From Spirometra erinaceieuropaei (Eukaryota > Platyhelminthes > Cestoda > Diphyllobothriidea > Diphyllobothriidae), in NCBI GenBank assembly GCA_902702965.1, contig CACRXP010000394.1, forward strand, positions 433,580 to 497,579: DNA of 64,000 nt, in the 5' to 3' direction. The translations under genes and the position numbers were made by a program. The notes beneath the pieces were generated by a model. That model was not told where the DNA came from. It worked only from the letters and a program-made list of their open reading frames with translations, and searched no databases. Numbering within the stretch: position 1 is the stretch's first letter; every line of letters begins with the position of its first letter. Shown here piece by piece: positions 52,601 to 63,003 of this stretch.

Positions 52601-54660
52601 CAAGGTGAGTTTCTCATCACTTTTTCTCTTCGGCGAATATCTCGACATTCGGTCTCAGAGGACTGACAATTCAACATAATTTTCTACGGCGAGAAACTGT
52701 GTCCACAAATAGACCGACGGTACTTGAGTAGGCCTTTGGAAGGTGAAACAATCTTGGGTGTCGCTTAGCGGTGGTGCTAGATACCCAATGACAGTACTTG
52801 CCGTTGCACAACCGAAACTACGTACGAACGAGGTTGAATTGCATAGCACGTCGATAAATTGGACGGAGTCCACAATGGGATAGTATAATCTGGGTAAGCG
52901 GATCTGGTTGTCATCTTCTAAGGCGTGACAGTTTGGAGGCTAATAGTAAGGGAGAGTCAAAACAGTCTACGCTATTGTGCTATACCTGAACAGGGATCAA
53001 GCAAATTTGTTATGCGCATTGCCAAGGAAGATAAAGGAGGGCAAGATGGTCATCCCTGACTAATTTACCGTCATAAGCCAGCCACATTTTAATCCCAGTC
53101 GAGAGATCTCCGAGTTTCAACATGGGTTCGCTTGGCCACTGAGGCTGGCGCTTAATTAGTTTGGTCCAAAGATCACGCCGTCAGTTGTTTTAGGGAATAT
53201 CCGATGTTACCTATCCGATCTGAGTATTAGACAGAGTATAAACTTCGGTTTTCTATCTAGAGCTTCATCGTAGTGTCCTCGCAGCAGTCAAGAAAAGTAT
53301 GCCCAGGATGAAGAATTAGTAAGCAAACACTGCATGTACACTCTCGCTTACTCTCAGAGAGGGGTATGTTTGGGCGTCTGTCAATTTGAACTTCGAGTCT
53401 TTTTGAGTAGCTGGAAAAGCCTATGACAGATTCGGTCAAGGTCCATGAATTGGTATTTTAGCAATCCGAATGCCTGTCTTTAGGTCCCTGGAAAATGTGT
53501 TGAATTTAGATGGTTATTTATGGTAGACATGAATTTTCACCTTTGCTGTCACTCGAAAAGTTTGATTTCCTTTTGTCATCGCTGTCAGCATTTTCTGCGA
53601 AACTGTTTCCGCAAACAGCGTGATGAAACCACAATCAGCATTTGGGTGGACATAGGTTAACTGCTAATTTGAGGGAGATTTTACCTCTCTACCAGTCAAA
53701 TCCCGACGAAAATGTATTTTCATTAAATACTGCCCATCCACGGAAAATCTGTCCAAATAAAAACTCGAATTCTTTTTATTTAAATGTGGTCTTTGCTGGG
53801 TACCCTTTGAACCTTCTTGTGCTCTTGCTTTTGATTCTGTGCGTTTTATTGTCTCTTTCCGGTGCGGCCTTTCAGCACGCTGAAGACGCCGTGATTCTTC
53901 AAGATTGCCGACTACTCCTGATTACCCGGTCAGTGGACCTTCCTTGGTCTGCCTGTACAAACTAAAAGTGTATCACTGGTAAAAGTTACAGACCCGTCGC
54001 CACTATTATTCCCATTTTGTATAACTGACTTCCATCCCTGATTTCTCATTTTAAGCCTTATGTGAGCGCCACTACCTACTGTTTTCACCTTTTTTAGAAT
54101 ATGGACATTTTTACCTGCGTTTCGTGTTGTCTCATTAAGTCCCCGGTGGATACATAATTTTAGAAGTCCTTTATCGTTTCCCTCAGACATCGTGCACAGC
54201 CACGACTGGTATTCGTATAGGAGTTGCAAGAGCAGGAGTATAATCTATGGGTATTGCGGTTTTTATGTGACTTTTCGCGTTCGCTGTTCACAGTATTTCT
54301 CAGCGGGTTGTGTACAGTTCGGATATTTGTGGGCCTATGTGGCCCCCAGGCAAACAACTTGGTCGAGATTTGGGACAGACTCTTTTCAGAGGTCTGCAAC
54401 TTTGGGTGGAAGTGCGATCGGGGTTCTTTCTGACAGTGAGGATCTTTACTGAGGTTCTTATTGATCAGCTAGCTGCGTACACCACTATGCCCAAAATAAC
54501 GATTAATGTTACACCGGAACATCAGGATGTTTAATATATATAAGAGGCAGTTCAATGGCTCTGTGTCATGGCCGTGGGTAAAAGATCAGGTGTGAATGGC
54601 TATCGCTATGAGTACTAAGCGAGGCTTGTTGAAGACCACTTACGACTGTTAAAGTAGCAC
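52601..54660. other. 3' UTR start, probable UTR intron and flank
   Basis: Four bases after the stop of giant exon 2 lies a consensus donor CAAG|GTGAGT (GT at 52605), so the 3' UTR is probably spliced. No acceptor partner is certain; one candidate is described at 53876. The rest shows no gene or RNA. Confidence 0.4.
53876..53928 (+). other. Candidate 53-nt exon
   Basis: A pyrimidine-rich acceptor (tctttccggtgcggcctttcag, ends 53875) is followed by 53 nt (reads AEDAVILQDCRLLLITR in one frame) and a donor CCCG|GTCAGT. It could be a 3' UTR exon downstream of giant exon 2 or a coding exon of another transcript. The hydrophobic run just before it is a translated polypyrimidine tract, not a membrane span. 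Confidence 0.22.
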
Positions 54661-54666
54661 TGCTGT

Positions 54667-54770
54667 TAATAATAATAATAGTATACTTTTATTAAAGACC
54701 TTGGGGTCCTATCATAGCAAGTAGAAATAAATTTGCATAGGAATTTTAGAACGGGCAGACAAAATCTCCA
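54667..54770. repeat. Probable mobile-element end with (AAT)n
   Basis: A short (AAT)n run is followed by agtatacttttattaaagac, CTTGGGGTCCTATCATAG and an A/T-rich tail. This looks like the end of a dispersed element with a simple-repeat terminus, as in some flatworm retroelements. The assignment rests on general appearance only. Confidence 0.3.
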
Positions 54771-54892
54771 GAGTATTCAGTTCATGCTTTTTAAGTAAGC
54801 AGTTTGGTCAGAAAAATAATTAGGGAGCAGTTATAAAAACTCTTTTACCCAATAAGCAAAATGACTGTAATCGGATTAACTTTAAAGGAGAA

Positions 54893-55081
54893 AAAAACTG
54901 CGACTCATGAAAGGATAAGAATGCGGGCAGCACCGGCCTGCATGTAATGTTGTATAGCGGATTCTAAACAGACATCGTCAGGGCAAAAACTGTCTCTCAT
55001 GAAGGGGTAAGTATGTGGGCCAGACAGGACTGGCCCGCATGCGGTAGTGTATAAGGGAGTCGATACGGACATCGTCAAGGC
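54893..55081. repeat. Tandem repeat, two ~95-bp units with internal hairpin
   Basis: Unit 1 (54893-54984, 92 bp) and unit 2 (54985-55081, 97 bp) both start AAAAACTG, continue CTCATGAA..GG.TAAG.ATG.GGGC, and end ACA/GGACATCGTCA.GGC. Unit 2 carries a perfect inverted repeat gggccag acagga ctggccc; unit 1 has a degraded version. A weak third unit may start at 55082. This resembles a small satellite or the core of a tandemly repeated element. Confidence 0.6.
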
Positions 55082-55607
55082 AGAATTCATACACCGGATA
55101 AGGCTATTCGCGTCAGAGTGGCGAGACGACAGGGACCCAGGCGCGATCGGTTACAGTCCGTTTCAAATCCAGCCGAGTATGGGGCAGGGGAGATACGACC
55201 ATGGAATCTCTTTTTGCAGACCGACCAAACTACTAGTCGTTGGCGAATATGAAGGATTCCGCCGTGAGCGTTGACAGATCGCTTGGATCCAAAATGAAAT
55301 GACGTCAAGAACCGCGAAAATCATCGCTGCCGGGGGGGAGGGGGAGTAAGAACAGTGGATAATTATCAAATGCTTTGTGTCATGGTTCAAGTTTGCGTAA
55401 AATTCAGAAAATTATGGCTCTGATGTGGTAGCGAGTCGGCTTTGGCTTCTTTAAACCCGCTGGTTAGCAGACTTAACTTGGAATTGGTGGGTAAAACCTC
55501 ATTCATGTGTACTCTTTGATGTACGAGCAGACGAAATTTGGTCTCTGCTATGTTTTCTTTGTCATCATTCTAATATAACCTCTCGTCTGGGGGGTGTGAC
55601 GGTTTGG
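55082..55607. other. Non-coding interval
   Basis: No supported gene. Short overlapping open frames on both strands (55.05-55.4 kb) look like composition effects. A G-rich stretch lies at 55330-55348. Confidence 0.4.
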
Positions 55608-55835
55608 CCGTTCACGACGATGTCAACAATGCGCTCCACAGCAGGGTGACAGCAGGGACGGTGCCTTGCGCGCGAATCAGTTTAAAGTGATCGTGAACTT
55701 GCACAACATATATCGCACTCTCTCGTCCCCCGCTCGAGCCCGGTGTTAAGACATGGTCAAGAAGACCGAAGGTTGAAGCTGGCGCATGTGACGGACACAG
55801 CCAAAACCCGCACCTAGGCGTAGCATCACAACCCG
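55608..55835 (-). repeat. Dispersed repeat family, copy 2
   Basis: The reverse complement contains GTCTTCTTGACCATGTCTTA, ACACCGGGC, a GAGAGAGTGCGATATATG block, CACCGTCCCTGCTG, ACCCTGCTGTGG and GACATCGTC, in the same order as 12030-12285 and 59925-60150. A residual reading LLDHVLTPGSSGG corresponds to LLDYVLTPGPGEG in copy 1, hinting that part of the family was once coding. Confidence 0.6.
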
Positions 55836-56218
55836 CGGTTCGCAACGTACACACTGGCTAGGATTTTTTGAAAGAATGAACGGGGACCATCTCGAATTTT
55901 AGTTGACATGGCGTGGGCCTGCACCTGTGGCGTACCTCTGCACCCGGAATGTTGGCATTTGTTATGGGTGGACATTCCTAGTAACGCCCGCCGGACTCCG
56001 ATCTAGCCCCTCTTTTGGTCCGGCATATCTATCGCGTGGTCCCATTCTGGGAGCCTGGCCGGCATACTATCATCAAGTCGTACTAGCTGGTAGGGCCTAG
56101 GTCAGCGATGTGGGTAAATGCAGCTGTTCAGTCTCCTCTATCGAACTGAGAGATTGAGGTTTCATAGATGTTTTGGCAGATTTCGAATAATTGATATTGG
56201 CCCAACTGTGAGAAACTC

Positions 56219-56303
56219 GGGGCCTCGGTGGGATTCGAACCCACTCAGTAAGGGGAAGGCTTTAGTAGAGCCAACGCTCTAACCACTTGAGCAACGAGAC
56301 CCC
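56219..56303 (-). tRNA. tRNA-like sequence, left palindrome arm
   Basis: On the minus strand an 8-bp end stem GGGGTCTC/GAGGCCCC (one G-T pair) encloses a D-like arm (GCTC..GGTTAGAGC) and a T arm GTGGG-TTCGAAT-CCCAC with a perfect B box GGTTCGAATCC. The anticodon stem is only about 4 bp (GGCT/AGCC), and the loop CTACTAA would give ACT, an anticodon not normally used. About 12 nt separate it from the T arm, long for a class I tRNA. It is more likely a SINE head or pseudo-tRNA than a working tRNA. Confidence 0.45.
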
Positions 56304-56557
56304 GCCGGACGACTCGAGTTTAATCACATTTGGGTCAAGTTTACCCGCCCAAATTACTGCGACGTCTGGAATCCACCAAATGTGATACTTCTATGAATTA
56401 CGTGAGCCCGGTAGTCATCTGGTGGATTTTAGGTGAAATACTTAGGAAATCCTGCTTGGGCAGCCAACTTACTGTATCAGATTTGGTGGATTCCAGATGT
56501 TGCAGTAGGTTGGGCGGGTAACTTGTCCCAAATGTAATTAAACTCGCGTCGTGCGGT

Positions 56558-56642
56558 GGGGCCTCGTAGCTCAGGTGGTTAGAGCGTTGGCTGTACTAAA
56601 GCCTTCCCCTCACTGCGTGGGTTCGAATCCCACCGAGTCGCC
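56558..56642 (+). tRNA. tRNA-like sequence, right palindrome arm
   Basis: This mirrors the left-arm sequence. It has a good A-box region (TAGCTCAGGTGG), a perfect B box (GGTTCGAATCC) and the same T arm. The end stem GGGGCCTC/GAGTCGCC has two mismatches of eight, so it is less tRNA-like than the left copy. The anticodon-like loop reads GTACTAA. It is probably a tRNA-derived repeat with an internal RNA polymerase III promoter; transcription is untested. Confidence 0.42.
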
Positions 56643-56671
56643 GAGTTTTGCACAGTTGGGTCAGTATGACA

Positions 56672-59240
56672 TTGAGGTTTGGCTAATCAATTGTATATCT
56701 GAGTGCTCTCTAATGGGAGGAATTAAGCATGAAACAGTGTCCAGAATATCCGTAGCCTGTAAGTTTGGCTGACCGGTCAGGCATAGTCTTGTGACTATAG
56801 CGGCTTGTCATGTATAGTTTGTCTTTACAGAGCCGGGGGTTGATGCTGGAATTCTAGTCAACGGCGGTAGTCGCTTGCTCGAACCCTGGTGACACTTTAG
56901 CGAGAGCCACCGAAGAGGCGGCAGCAAGATCGGCGCACTAGACGTCAGGGACTGTCGTTCCTGAATTTGAATCCGTAAAATTGCTCTCCAAAACTTTCCT
57001 TTCTTGTGTTTTAAGGTATGGTAGTCTTAGCTTTAGTCCCTAAGTGGGCTCGAGGATCTCATGCATCATATTCGTACTAAGATGGTCATATCAATGCTTC
57101 AGACCCTGATTCACATCACTTCTTAGGATTTAAGGCATAATATGAAATGTTGGACAAGTGCCTATAAGACTTATTTGAGGGCATTCCCACTAGTCAGAAA
57201 AATCATCCAAGGGGGAAGTTTCTCCTATCAGGGCTTCTGAGCTGCTAAGTAGTAGATGTCGCCGTACGGTCAAAGTAAGCGTACTTGGATTTGGTGAGTG
57301 TGGTCGTCAGGGTATAGCAAAGACGATGCCAGCCCAGATTCATCAATAATCAATTTTGGAATTGTCGTCATGAATGTTACAAAGACACTATTTGCCAAAA
57401 CCGACGGGGAACCCCACTGCAGATAGCATGGGTGACCACGAGTTACATGTACAGATGCTGCGCGTAACATTAATCAACAAGGTTCTCGGTTAGTTATAAT
57501 TTTCACCTCTGTGCATTTAGGGTCCTATCCGAAGAAATCTCGAGAACTTAGCACAAAAACCCTTGTAACGCAAAGGCCGCCCACCACGCATTCAAGAAAG
57601 TTATACTGCGTTAGAACGACCGCTAGTCAACAGAAGGTATAATTTGGTTAATGAATTATTATTTATTAGAAAAGGAATGGTCTATTTTATCGAACAACAC
57701 CATTCAAAAGACGACTTTACGACATGCCAATTATTTAAGGTCGGTCGATAACTGCCAGCAGCGAAGGAAAACAAAATACAACGAAGAAGAAACGAAAAAC
57801 AGTAACAAATACAAATTATCAGCACTATGCTTATTGGCCTTTTGCGTTAAAAGTCTGGCGGGCACGCAAGTTGCTAAATTGTCTATGGTGGGCTGATCTA
57901 TCAAATTTTTGAATCCAGCCGTAGTTGAGTGGAGATTAACAATTATGGAAAACTACTTTCTACTCATAGCATTATCACAAAAATAATTTTATTATATTTC
58001 TAGGACTGCGATAAGGTTAACGACTAATGTCTGTTTTTAGCAGTCCCAGGACGATTCAGTTTGTTTGCCAAAAGCTTTCACTTTGAGACAAGTAGTTTAG
58101 TCGTAGTTTTTGCTGAGTGTACAGGTCTTAAGCCATATATAAAGAAACATTGACAAAAAAGTCCATGGGGATATCACTGTACCATTTTCATTATAGCTTG
58201 AAAAATAAAAACGTACATCCAAGTGACTTTTTTTAAAAAAACCGGTTTTCTAAACTTTATGAATCTTTTGAGCACGCGCTGAAGAGCCGTGAAATAGTTT
58301 TCATTCCCAAAGTATGATAAAAAAGGAATCTCTTACCATTTTTAATACATCGTCCTTTGTCTGATAACTCATTTGTAAGTTTCACTTCCTGATGCCTTCG
58401 AAATGTGGCGACTTCATTACTGTCTTTTCATGCCGCGGTTTGAACTATTTAAAACGTATTTTTCTGTTTATATGCGTATTCCCACTCTTTTGCTAAATAG
58501 CCAGTTCACAATACGCATTTGTCTTCTGAAGCGAAGCATAAATATATGGTGGCGTAAACTGCTTACCGTTGCCCAACCCTTATATTTATCTGTGCAGTCC
58601 CAAACTTATGGGGCTCATCAAGGCTTCCGTTTGGGGATATTTAATCGCGAAAAGTCGGAGGACAGAACAGACAATGCTTGCTGCGCTTAGCTCTCTCTCT
58701 ACTCCTAGATCTTACCCTCATTTCTCCATTGGTTATTATCATATATCGCGACGGGGACACGCTAGACGTCCAAGCTGTGACAAACTAGGCAGCTCTTTCA
58801 TTTCCAAACGTGCTTAAAAAGTTATACGTGTTTTAAAAGACAACGAAATTTTCGTCTATTTCTGGAAGCATATGGAGCGTTTTTTGATTCATCTATTCGG
58901 ACTAGGAATTTCAGCTACCTTAACATGGCCAAATTGTTAAAAAAATTAGCAAAAAATATGCTGCATAGGCCTGGCCACTTTTGTAAAATTCACCTAAGTA
59001 CATTTTCTAGCCAAAAGCCACTAGATCTCATAGACTGGATATAATAGCGGTTGAAAAAAAACGTTAATTAAGTACCTCCTTTTTTTGCTAAATTTTCTCA
59101 TAAATGCTGAAGATTCCAGAAGGTGCATTCGGTGCGAAGAGGGTGACATACGTGAGTGCCTTTTTCGCCGCGTAAGCTCCCTTGCGTCCCAATCACACTG
59201 GCACATTTGGCAGTTAACCACTGCCACAAGCGCGGTGCGT
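56672..59240. other. Non-coding interval
   Basis: AT-rich sequence without a supported gene. Open frames at 57.65-57.90 and 58.40-58.69 kb have no domain-like content. Confidence 0.45.
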
Positions 59241-59700
59241 TCGTTTTATCCAGACGTGACTGGACACGCCGAAAGCATGTGGTCTAAGGCAACGGACTAC
59301 CTTGCGATCAGCAAGGAAGAGAGAGAGAGAGAGCACATGCTAATTCGCCAATCGTGGCCGACGGCGACCATCCTCGCCAGATTGGGTTTGTGGTCTGAGG
59401 GATGAGTTTGGGGTTGTGGTTGTCGGTGTTCTGCCCCCCAAAAAGGATCAGGCAGGAGTTGAGCTCAACCTACACGACGGCCAGATCAGAATACGACTCA
59501 CGTTATTGGGCTGCGTACTCACAAAAATGCCACACGCAGTGGCACGCTTAGGCACGGGCTCGCTCCGAGTCAGTCACCTGCGTCTAATCTTTGCATCAGC
59601 TCTGACAGTGAACTGGTGCCTGGGAGAGGGAAGAGAGAGAGAGAGTGAGGTCGACTCTGGAGCCTGCGTCCCCACGACACACAGCGCGTATTCCTCATTA
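59241..59700. repeat. GC-rich block with two (GA)n tracts, likely old repeat
   Basis: A GC-richer block containing (GA)n at about 59318-59334 and 59630-59652. It is open in long frames but the translation shows no family signature. Its sharp composition change against AT-rich flanks suggests an inserted repetitive element. Confidence 0.35.
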
Positions 59701-59924
59701 TGAACAATCTGATGCGCTTCTAAACTGTGACAGTGTATTAAAAACAAATTTTAGAGGCTACCAAATGACTAGATAAGTCTGTCCTCCCGGGGGGCATAGA
59801 ACTGTGCCAAAATTGCTCCTTCTTCATGTGGCTTTTATGGCACCCGCAGTCCTTTGGGATCCGTGCCGTCCTTTTAATGTTTATGTGAAATTCGGATGCA
59901 TCGTGAAGGAAACAGGCGTGTGTG

Positions 59925-60150
59925 GCACGTACAGATGGGCTGTTTGGCTTTGTCTGCCAATTGCCGCCCCTCGTCTTCTTGATTCTGCCATGACATCGGG
60001 CCCCGGCTTGATGAGAGACGTAGAGTTTGGTAGATGCAGTGCACGTCCCCCATCGTTATAAAATAATCTACAAGTAAGTCACCGTCCTTGCGCCCACTCC
60101 ATTGTGGTCACACGGTAGATATCGTCGGTAACGACGGTCGAAATGTCGGT
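59925..60150 (+). repeat. Dispersed repeat family, copy 3
   Basis: Contains CTCGTCTTCTTGATTCTG, CATGACATCGGGCC, GGTAGATGCAGTGCACG, GTCACCGTCCTTGCGCCCAC, then GATATCGTCGGTAACGACGG and TCGAAATGTC, in the same order as copies 1 and 2. This is the most diverged copy. Like copy 1 it is on the plus strand. Confidence 0.55.
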
Positions 60151-60544
60151 TATCGGTGTTAGTACGTGTGTCCGCATGCCTGGGAAGTGGTCTCTTCACA
60201 TTAGATTTGTGCTAGTGAAAGTTATGTGAAATGTTTTGTTGGAATCTCCTTTCTGCTGATTAGACAGTCATCGCATTTATCTAGGACGTAAGCTGACACC
60301 CCATTGGTGGGGTGAGAAATAACACAAAATTGGTATCATTCCCCTAGAACCTTTCCAGATTTCTTTGCAGAGCTAGAGTTAGGGTTTGCTATCAGGTTTT
60401 TGGCCATGCGTTGGTGAAAATCTAGACTTGAACATTGGACTTAATATTTGAATAAGGTTTGATAACACAGTTGGGCTATGTAATCTATTTGCGCTTTCAA
60501 GGCTAGATCGCAGTTGGAAGCCAGGAATGGGGAAGCGGACGGCG

Positions 60545-60660
60545 ACCTTAACCCTAATCCTAACTCTAACCTCAACCTTAAACGTTAACCGTAAACCCTA
60601 ACGACAACCCTAACCCTAGCCGAAATCGTAAACGTAACCGTAGCCCTTAGACATAGCCGC
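60545..60660 (+). repeat. Degenerate telomere-like (CCCTAA) patch
   Basis: CTTAACCCTAATCCTAACTC, GTAAACCCTAACGACAACCC and CTAACCCTAGCC variants, decaying to CGTAACCGTAGCC at the right. It shares the CCCTAA orientation of the 13.6 and 36.0 kb patches and lies about 160 bp from the Penelope-like terminus. Confidence 0.6.
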
Positions 60661-61012
60661 AACTGAGAAAACTAACCGTAATACTGAAGCCTATTCGAAC
60701 GCTGTACCCGATGTCCCGAGCTGATGACAGCGACGTCAGAGGACAGACTAGTTAACACTGATAGAAGCGAACAAGCCAGTTTTAGGTAGCAGTTCTGACG
60801 ACGAAGATGCGATCAGTGGAACAAGAAATTTATTGGCCTGACGTTTCGGATTCTCACTCGAATCCATCATCCGTGACAGTCACAGATAAGGATACTGGTG
60901 GAACAAGGAGTGCAGTATTTATAGCACGTGGCTGCCGTGGGACCATATGCGTGCTGTAATTAACAGCCCTCTCAACCACCGCTGGGGTCGTAATTGATGC
61001 GGTGGTGGCTTG

Positions 61013-61456
61013 TCAGTCCGTGTCCGAGTCATTAATTGTCATGATTTCCTTATTCGTGTTGGATTCTGGTGTGAAGATTGATCGGCAGATTGACTCACCT
61101 TCACTGGGATAATTGCTCGCCCCCCCCCCCCCCACGTAGCGGATTCCCCTGCCCAGGGAAAGTCTCAGTACGGAATATGGTAACGGGAGGTCAGTGCGCC
61201 TGCTGGTGGACTGCGGGCCTGAGAACCATGGCTCGAGCAGCTCGCGGCTCACGCAGTTGTCACCCCTCGCGAAGATTTCGGCCTCATGAATTTTGAAAAT
61301 ATGGCCGGGTCCACTCGAATGAGTCGCCGCCCGAGATCTAGCGTCTCTCTGCCTCACTGCTGCTGCGTGCTCGGCAATTCGCGTCCGGAGTAATCTCCCA
61401 GTTTCTCCAACACAGTTGCTTTGTCCACAACTGCACGAGATCCGGTGAACGACTCC
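61013..61456 (-). pseudogene. GIY-YIG endonuclease part of Penelope-like element
   Basis: Reading from 61456, just after a TAA (61457-61459), the frame gives GVVHRISCSCGQSNCVGETG, then RLLRTRIAEH, later GPGHIFKIHEAEIFARGDN and SRELLEPWFSGPQS. GIY appears as GVV and YIG as CVG, both conservative drifts of the family motif; the catalytic Arg (GETGRLLR.R) and Glu (HEAEI, SRELLE) positions are present. Before the stop, the linker ..NPKDPPPRQET runs in the same frame. A 14-nt C run (61120-61133) near the C-terminal end gives a Gly run and may have altered the frame. The module nicks target DNA for insertion in live elements. Confidence 0.72.
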
Positions 61457-61773
61457 TTACGTTTCCTGCCTCGGCGGTGGGTCTTTCGGATTCATGACTT
61501 GGCGCCTAACATTTGCCGCCGGCTTGTGTGCAACCCCAACTCCAAGTGGAGTGAGAAGACGACTGACGGCTTCCGGGACGCTCTTCACGTACGGAAGAGC
61601 CCGCGAACATTTGGGGCCGGTTGGATTTGGTCCCTGGTGTCGTTTTCGTATGCACTGGTTGACAAAGTTGCGCGGGTAACCATTGGCACTCAGTACCCGT
61701 CGAAGATATTGTAATTCATCAACTTTGTCTTCCGTTTCACTGCAGTGCGTCTCAATGCGCTGGCACAGCGCCC

Positions 61774-62238
61774 TTACACAAGTGCGGTTGGGTGGTTGCT
61801 GTTGAAGTTCAGTATTTGCATCCTATTTGTCGCTTTCCTGAACACTTTGGTTTTTCGGTCCCCACAATTTTTTCGGCAGACGAGGACATCCAGGAAGGCC
61901 AGCTGGTTGCTTTCTTTCTCCTCTATCGTCAATTGATTGTCCGGGAAGATGGCGTTTAGATGTCCTTTGAATATCAGCACCTGATCCCGTTCGATGACGA
62001 CAAGGGTATCATCTACATAGCGAGCCCAGAATTTCGGTCTGTGGTGTCGGAAAACCAGCGACTCCAAACGTTGTAGGACCGCCTTGGCTATGAATCCCGA
62101 AATCGGCGAACCCAGTAGCGTGTGCTTCACCTGTTCGTAGATTGTTCCTTTGAACGTAAAGTACGTCTTGAGACTGAACTTCAGGAGCTGGAGTACTGTT
62201 CGCTCGCTTTTGAGTGGAGTTCTGTGTTCCGAGCTAAA
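61774..62238 (-). pseudogene. Reverse transcriptase fragment of Penelope-like element
   Basis: The frame is open from 62238 (after a TAG) to 61774. It holds FKGTIYEQVKHTLLGSPISG, the catalytic box FWARYVDDTLVVIERDQ with both Asp residues intact, and LAFLDVLVCRKNC followed by KTKVFRKATN. These are palm motifs in the order expected for Penelope-class RTs. The fingers and upstream palm are missing. At the end, after NSNHPTALV, the sense continues one frame over (CQRIETHCSETEDKVDELQ), so there is a single frameshift before the linker. Confidence 0.8.
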
Positions 62239-62620
62239 CTAGATGTGTAATTCTGGTCCTGTGTAGGTGAACACTGTGACCTTCAACCAAGGCAACCAGG
62301 GTTCGGAGTAGGCATTCAGAGCACGTTGACGAGACTTCTCTGCCGAGTGCCCACAATGATTTGTTATTTCTTCTTTCAGTACTGTTCTTATTGTTACTAT
62401 GAATGTGAATGCCTTCTATAAGACCAGTTTGCGAACTGATTTGGCGCCGATGAGGATGTCAAATGGGAAGGGCTCCGACAATGTTTCCCTTGTCCCCAAA
62501 ACTAGGGATTCTTCCCTCTTCTCTCTGATCTGCGGTAAACTGACTTAGAGGGTTGCAATAATAATACGTTTACCCGTGCCCGTCGTCTTATGGAGAGCTC
62601 CCTAGGGCTTTTAGGTTGGA
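62239..62620. other. Flank upstream of Penelope-like truncation
   Basis: Nothing recognisable as the missing RT N-terminus is seen, so this is probably pre-insertion flank. No gene found. Confidence 0.4.
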
Positions 62621-62710
62621 TACCAGTGTCGCAACACTCCGTTACTGATGCTAGTATTATTGCAGTTAGTTACCCATACTGTAAGCGCTGGTAGAGTAGC
62701 ATTGGCAGCC

Positions 62711-62947
62711 GTGGTGGCGGTGGTAGTAGTAGTAGTAGTACTAATAGTAGGATTATTAGTAGTATTCGCCGTATCAGTGGTGGTAGACGGGGGAAAAAGT
62801 TTTCTTCAGTGTTGCGACACTGTATTCCCGCCAGTGGTAGTAGTATTAGTAGTAACAGCGGTAGTAGTGGTAGTAGTAGCAGTAGTAGTGGTGGTGGTAG
62901 TAGTGGTAGCAGTAGTAGTAGTAGTAGTAGTATTAGTGGTAGTAGTA

Positions 62948-63003
<56 letters not shown>
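62711..63003. repeat. (GTA/AGT)n microsatellite
   Basis: Two arrays of GTA/AGT triplets with GGT, ATT and AGC variants, 62711-62786 and 62833-63003; the last 60 bases are nearly pure AGT. Long frames on both strands across it (poly-Val, poly-Ser, poly-Leu) are artefacts of the triplet repeat. Confidence 0.9.

Larger units (their letters stand above)
56191..56671. repeat. 480-bp palindrome, tRNA-like sequence in each arm
   Basis: The left arm 56191-56387 and right arm 56475-56671 (197 nt each) are imperfect reverse complements over their whole length, separated by 87 nt. Inside each arm, from the outside in, come CCCAACTGTG, a tRNA-like sequence, ACTCGAGTTTAAT, CACATTTGGG, TTACCCGCCC and TCTGGAATCCACCAAAT. 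The last block recurs a third time, partially, in the spacer (ATCTGGTGGATTTTAGG, about 56408-56424). The structure suggests two head-to-head copies of a tRNA-derived repeat or a foldback element. Confidence 0.75.
60817..62238 (-). mobile_element. Penelope-like element, 5'-truncated
   Basis: About 1.4 kb covering the second half of the RT, the linker, the GIY-YIG endonuclease and a 3' tail ending in the terminal block TGGAACAAGAAATTTATTGG plus CCTGACGTTTCGGATTCTCA (60817-60879). It is the best-preserved Penelope-like copy here, with one frameshift and one nonsense codon separating RT from endonuclease. The RT N-terminal half is absent, consistent with 5' truncation. Confidence 0.8.

Noticed and set aside
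53790..53875. Possible transmembrane segment (Leu/Ile/Val-rich reading)
   Set aside because: The hydrophobic stretch is a translated polypyrimidine tract in front of an acceptor-like site.
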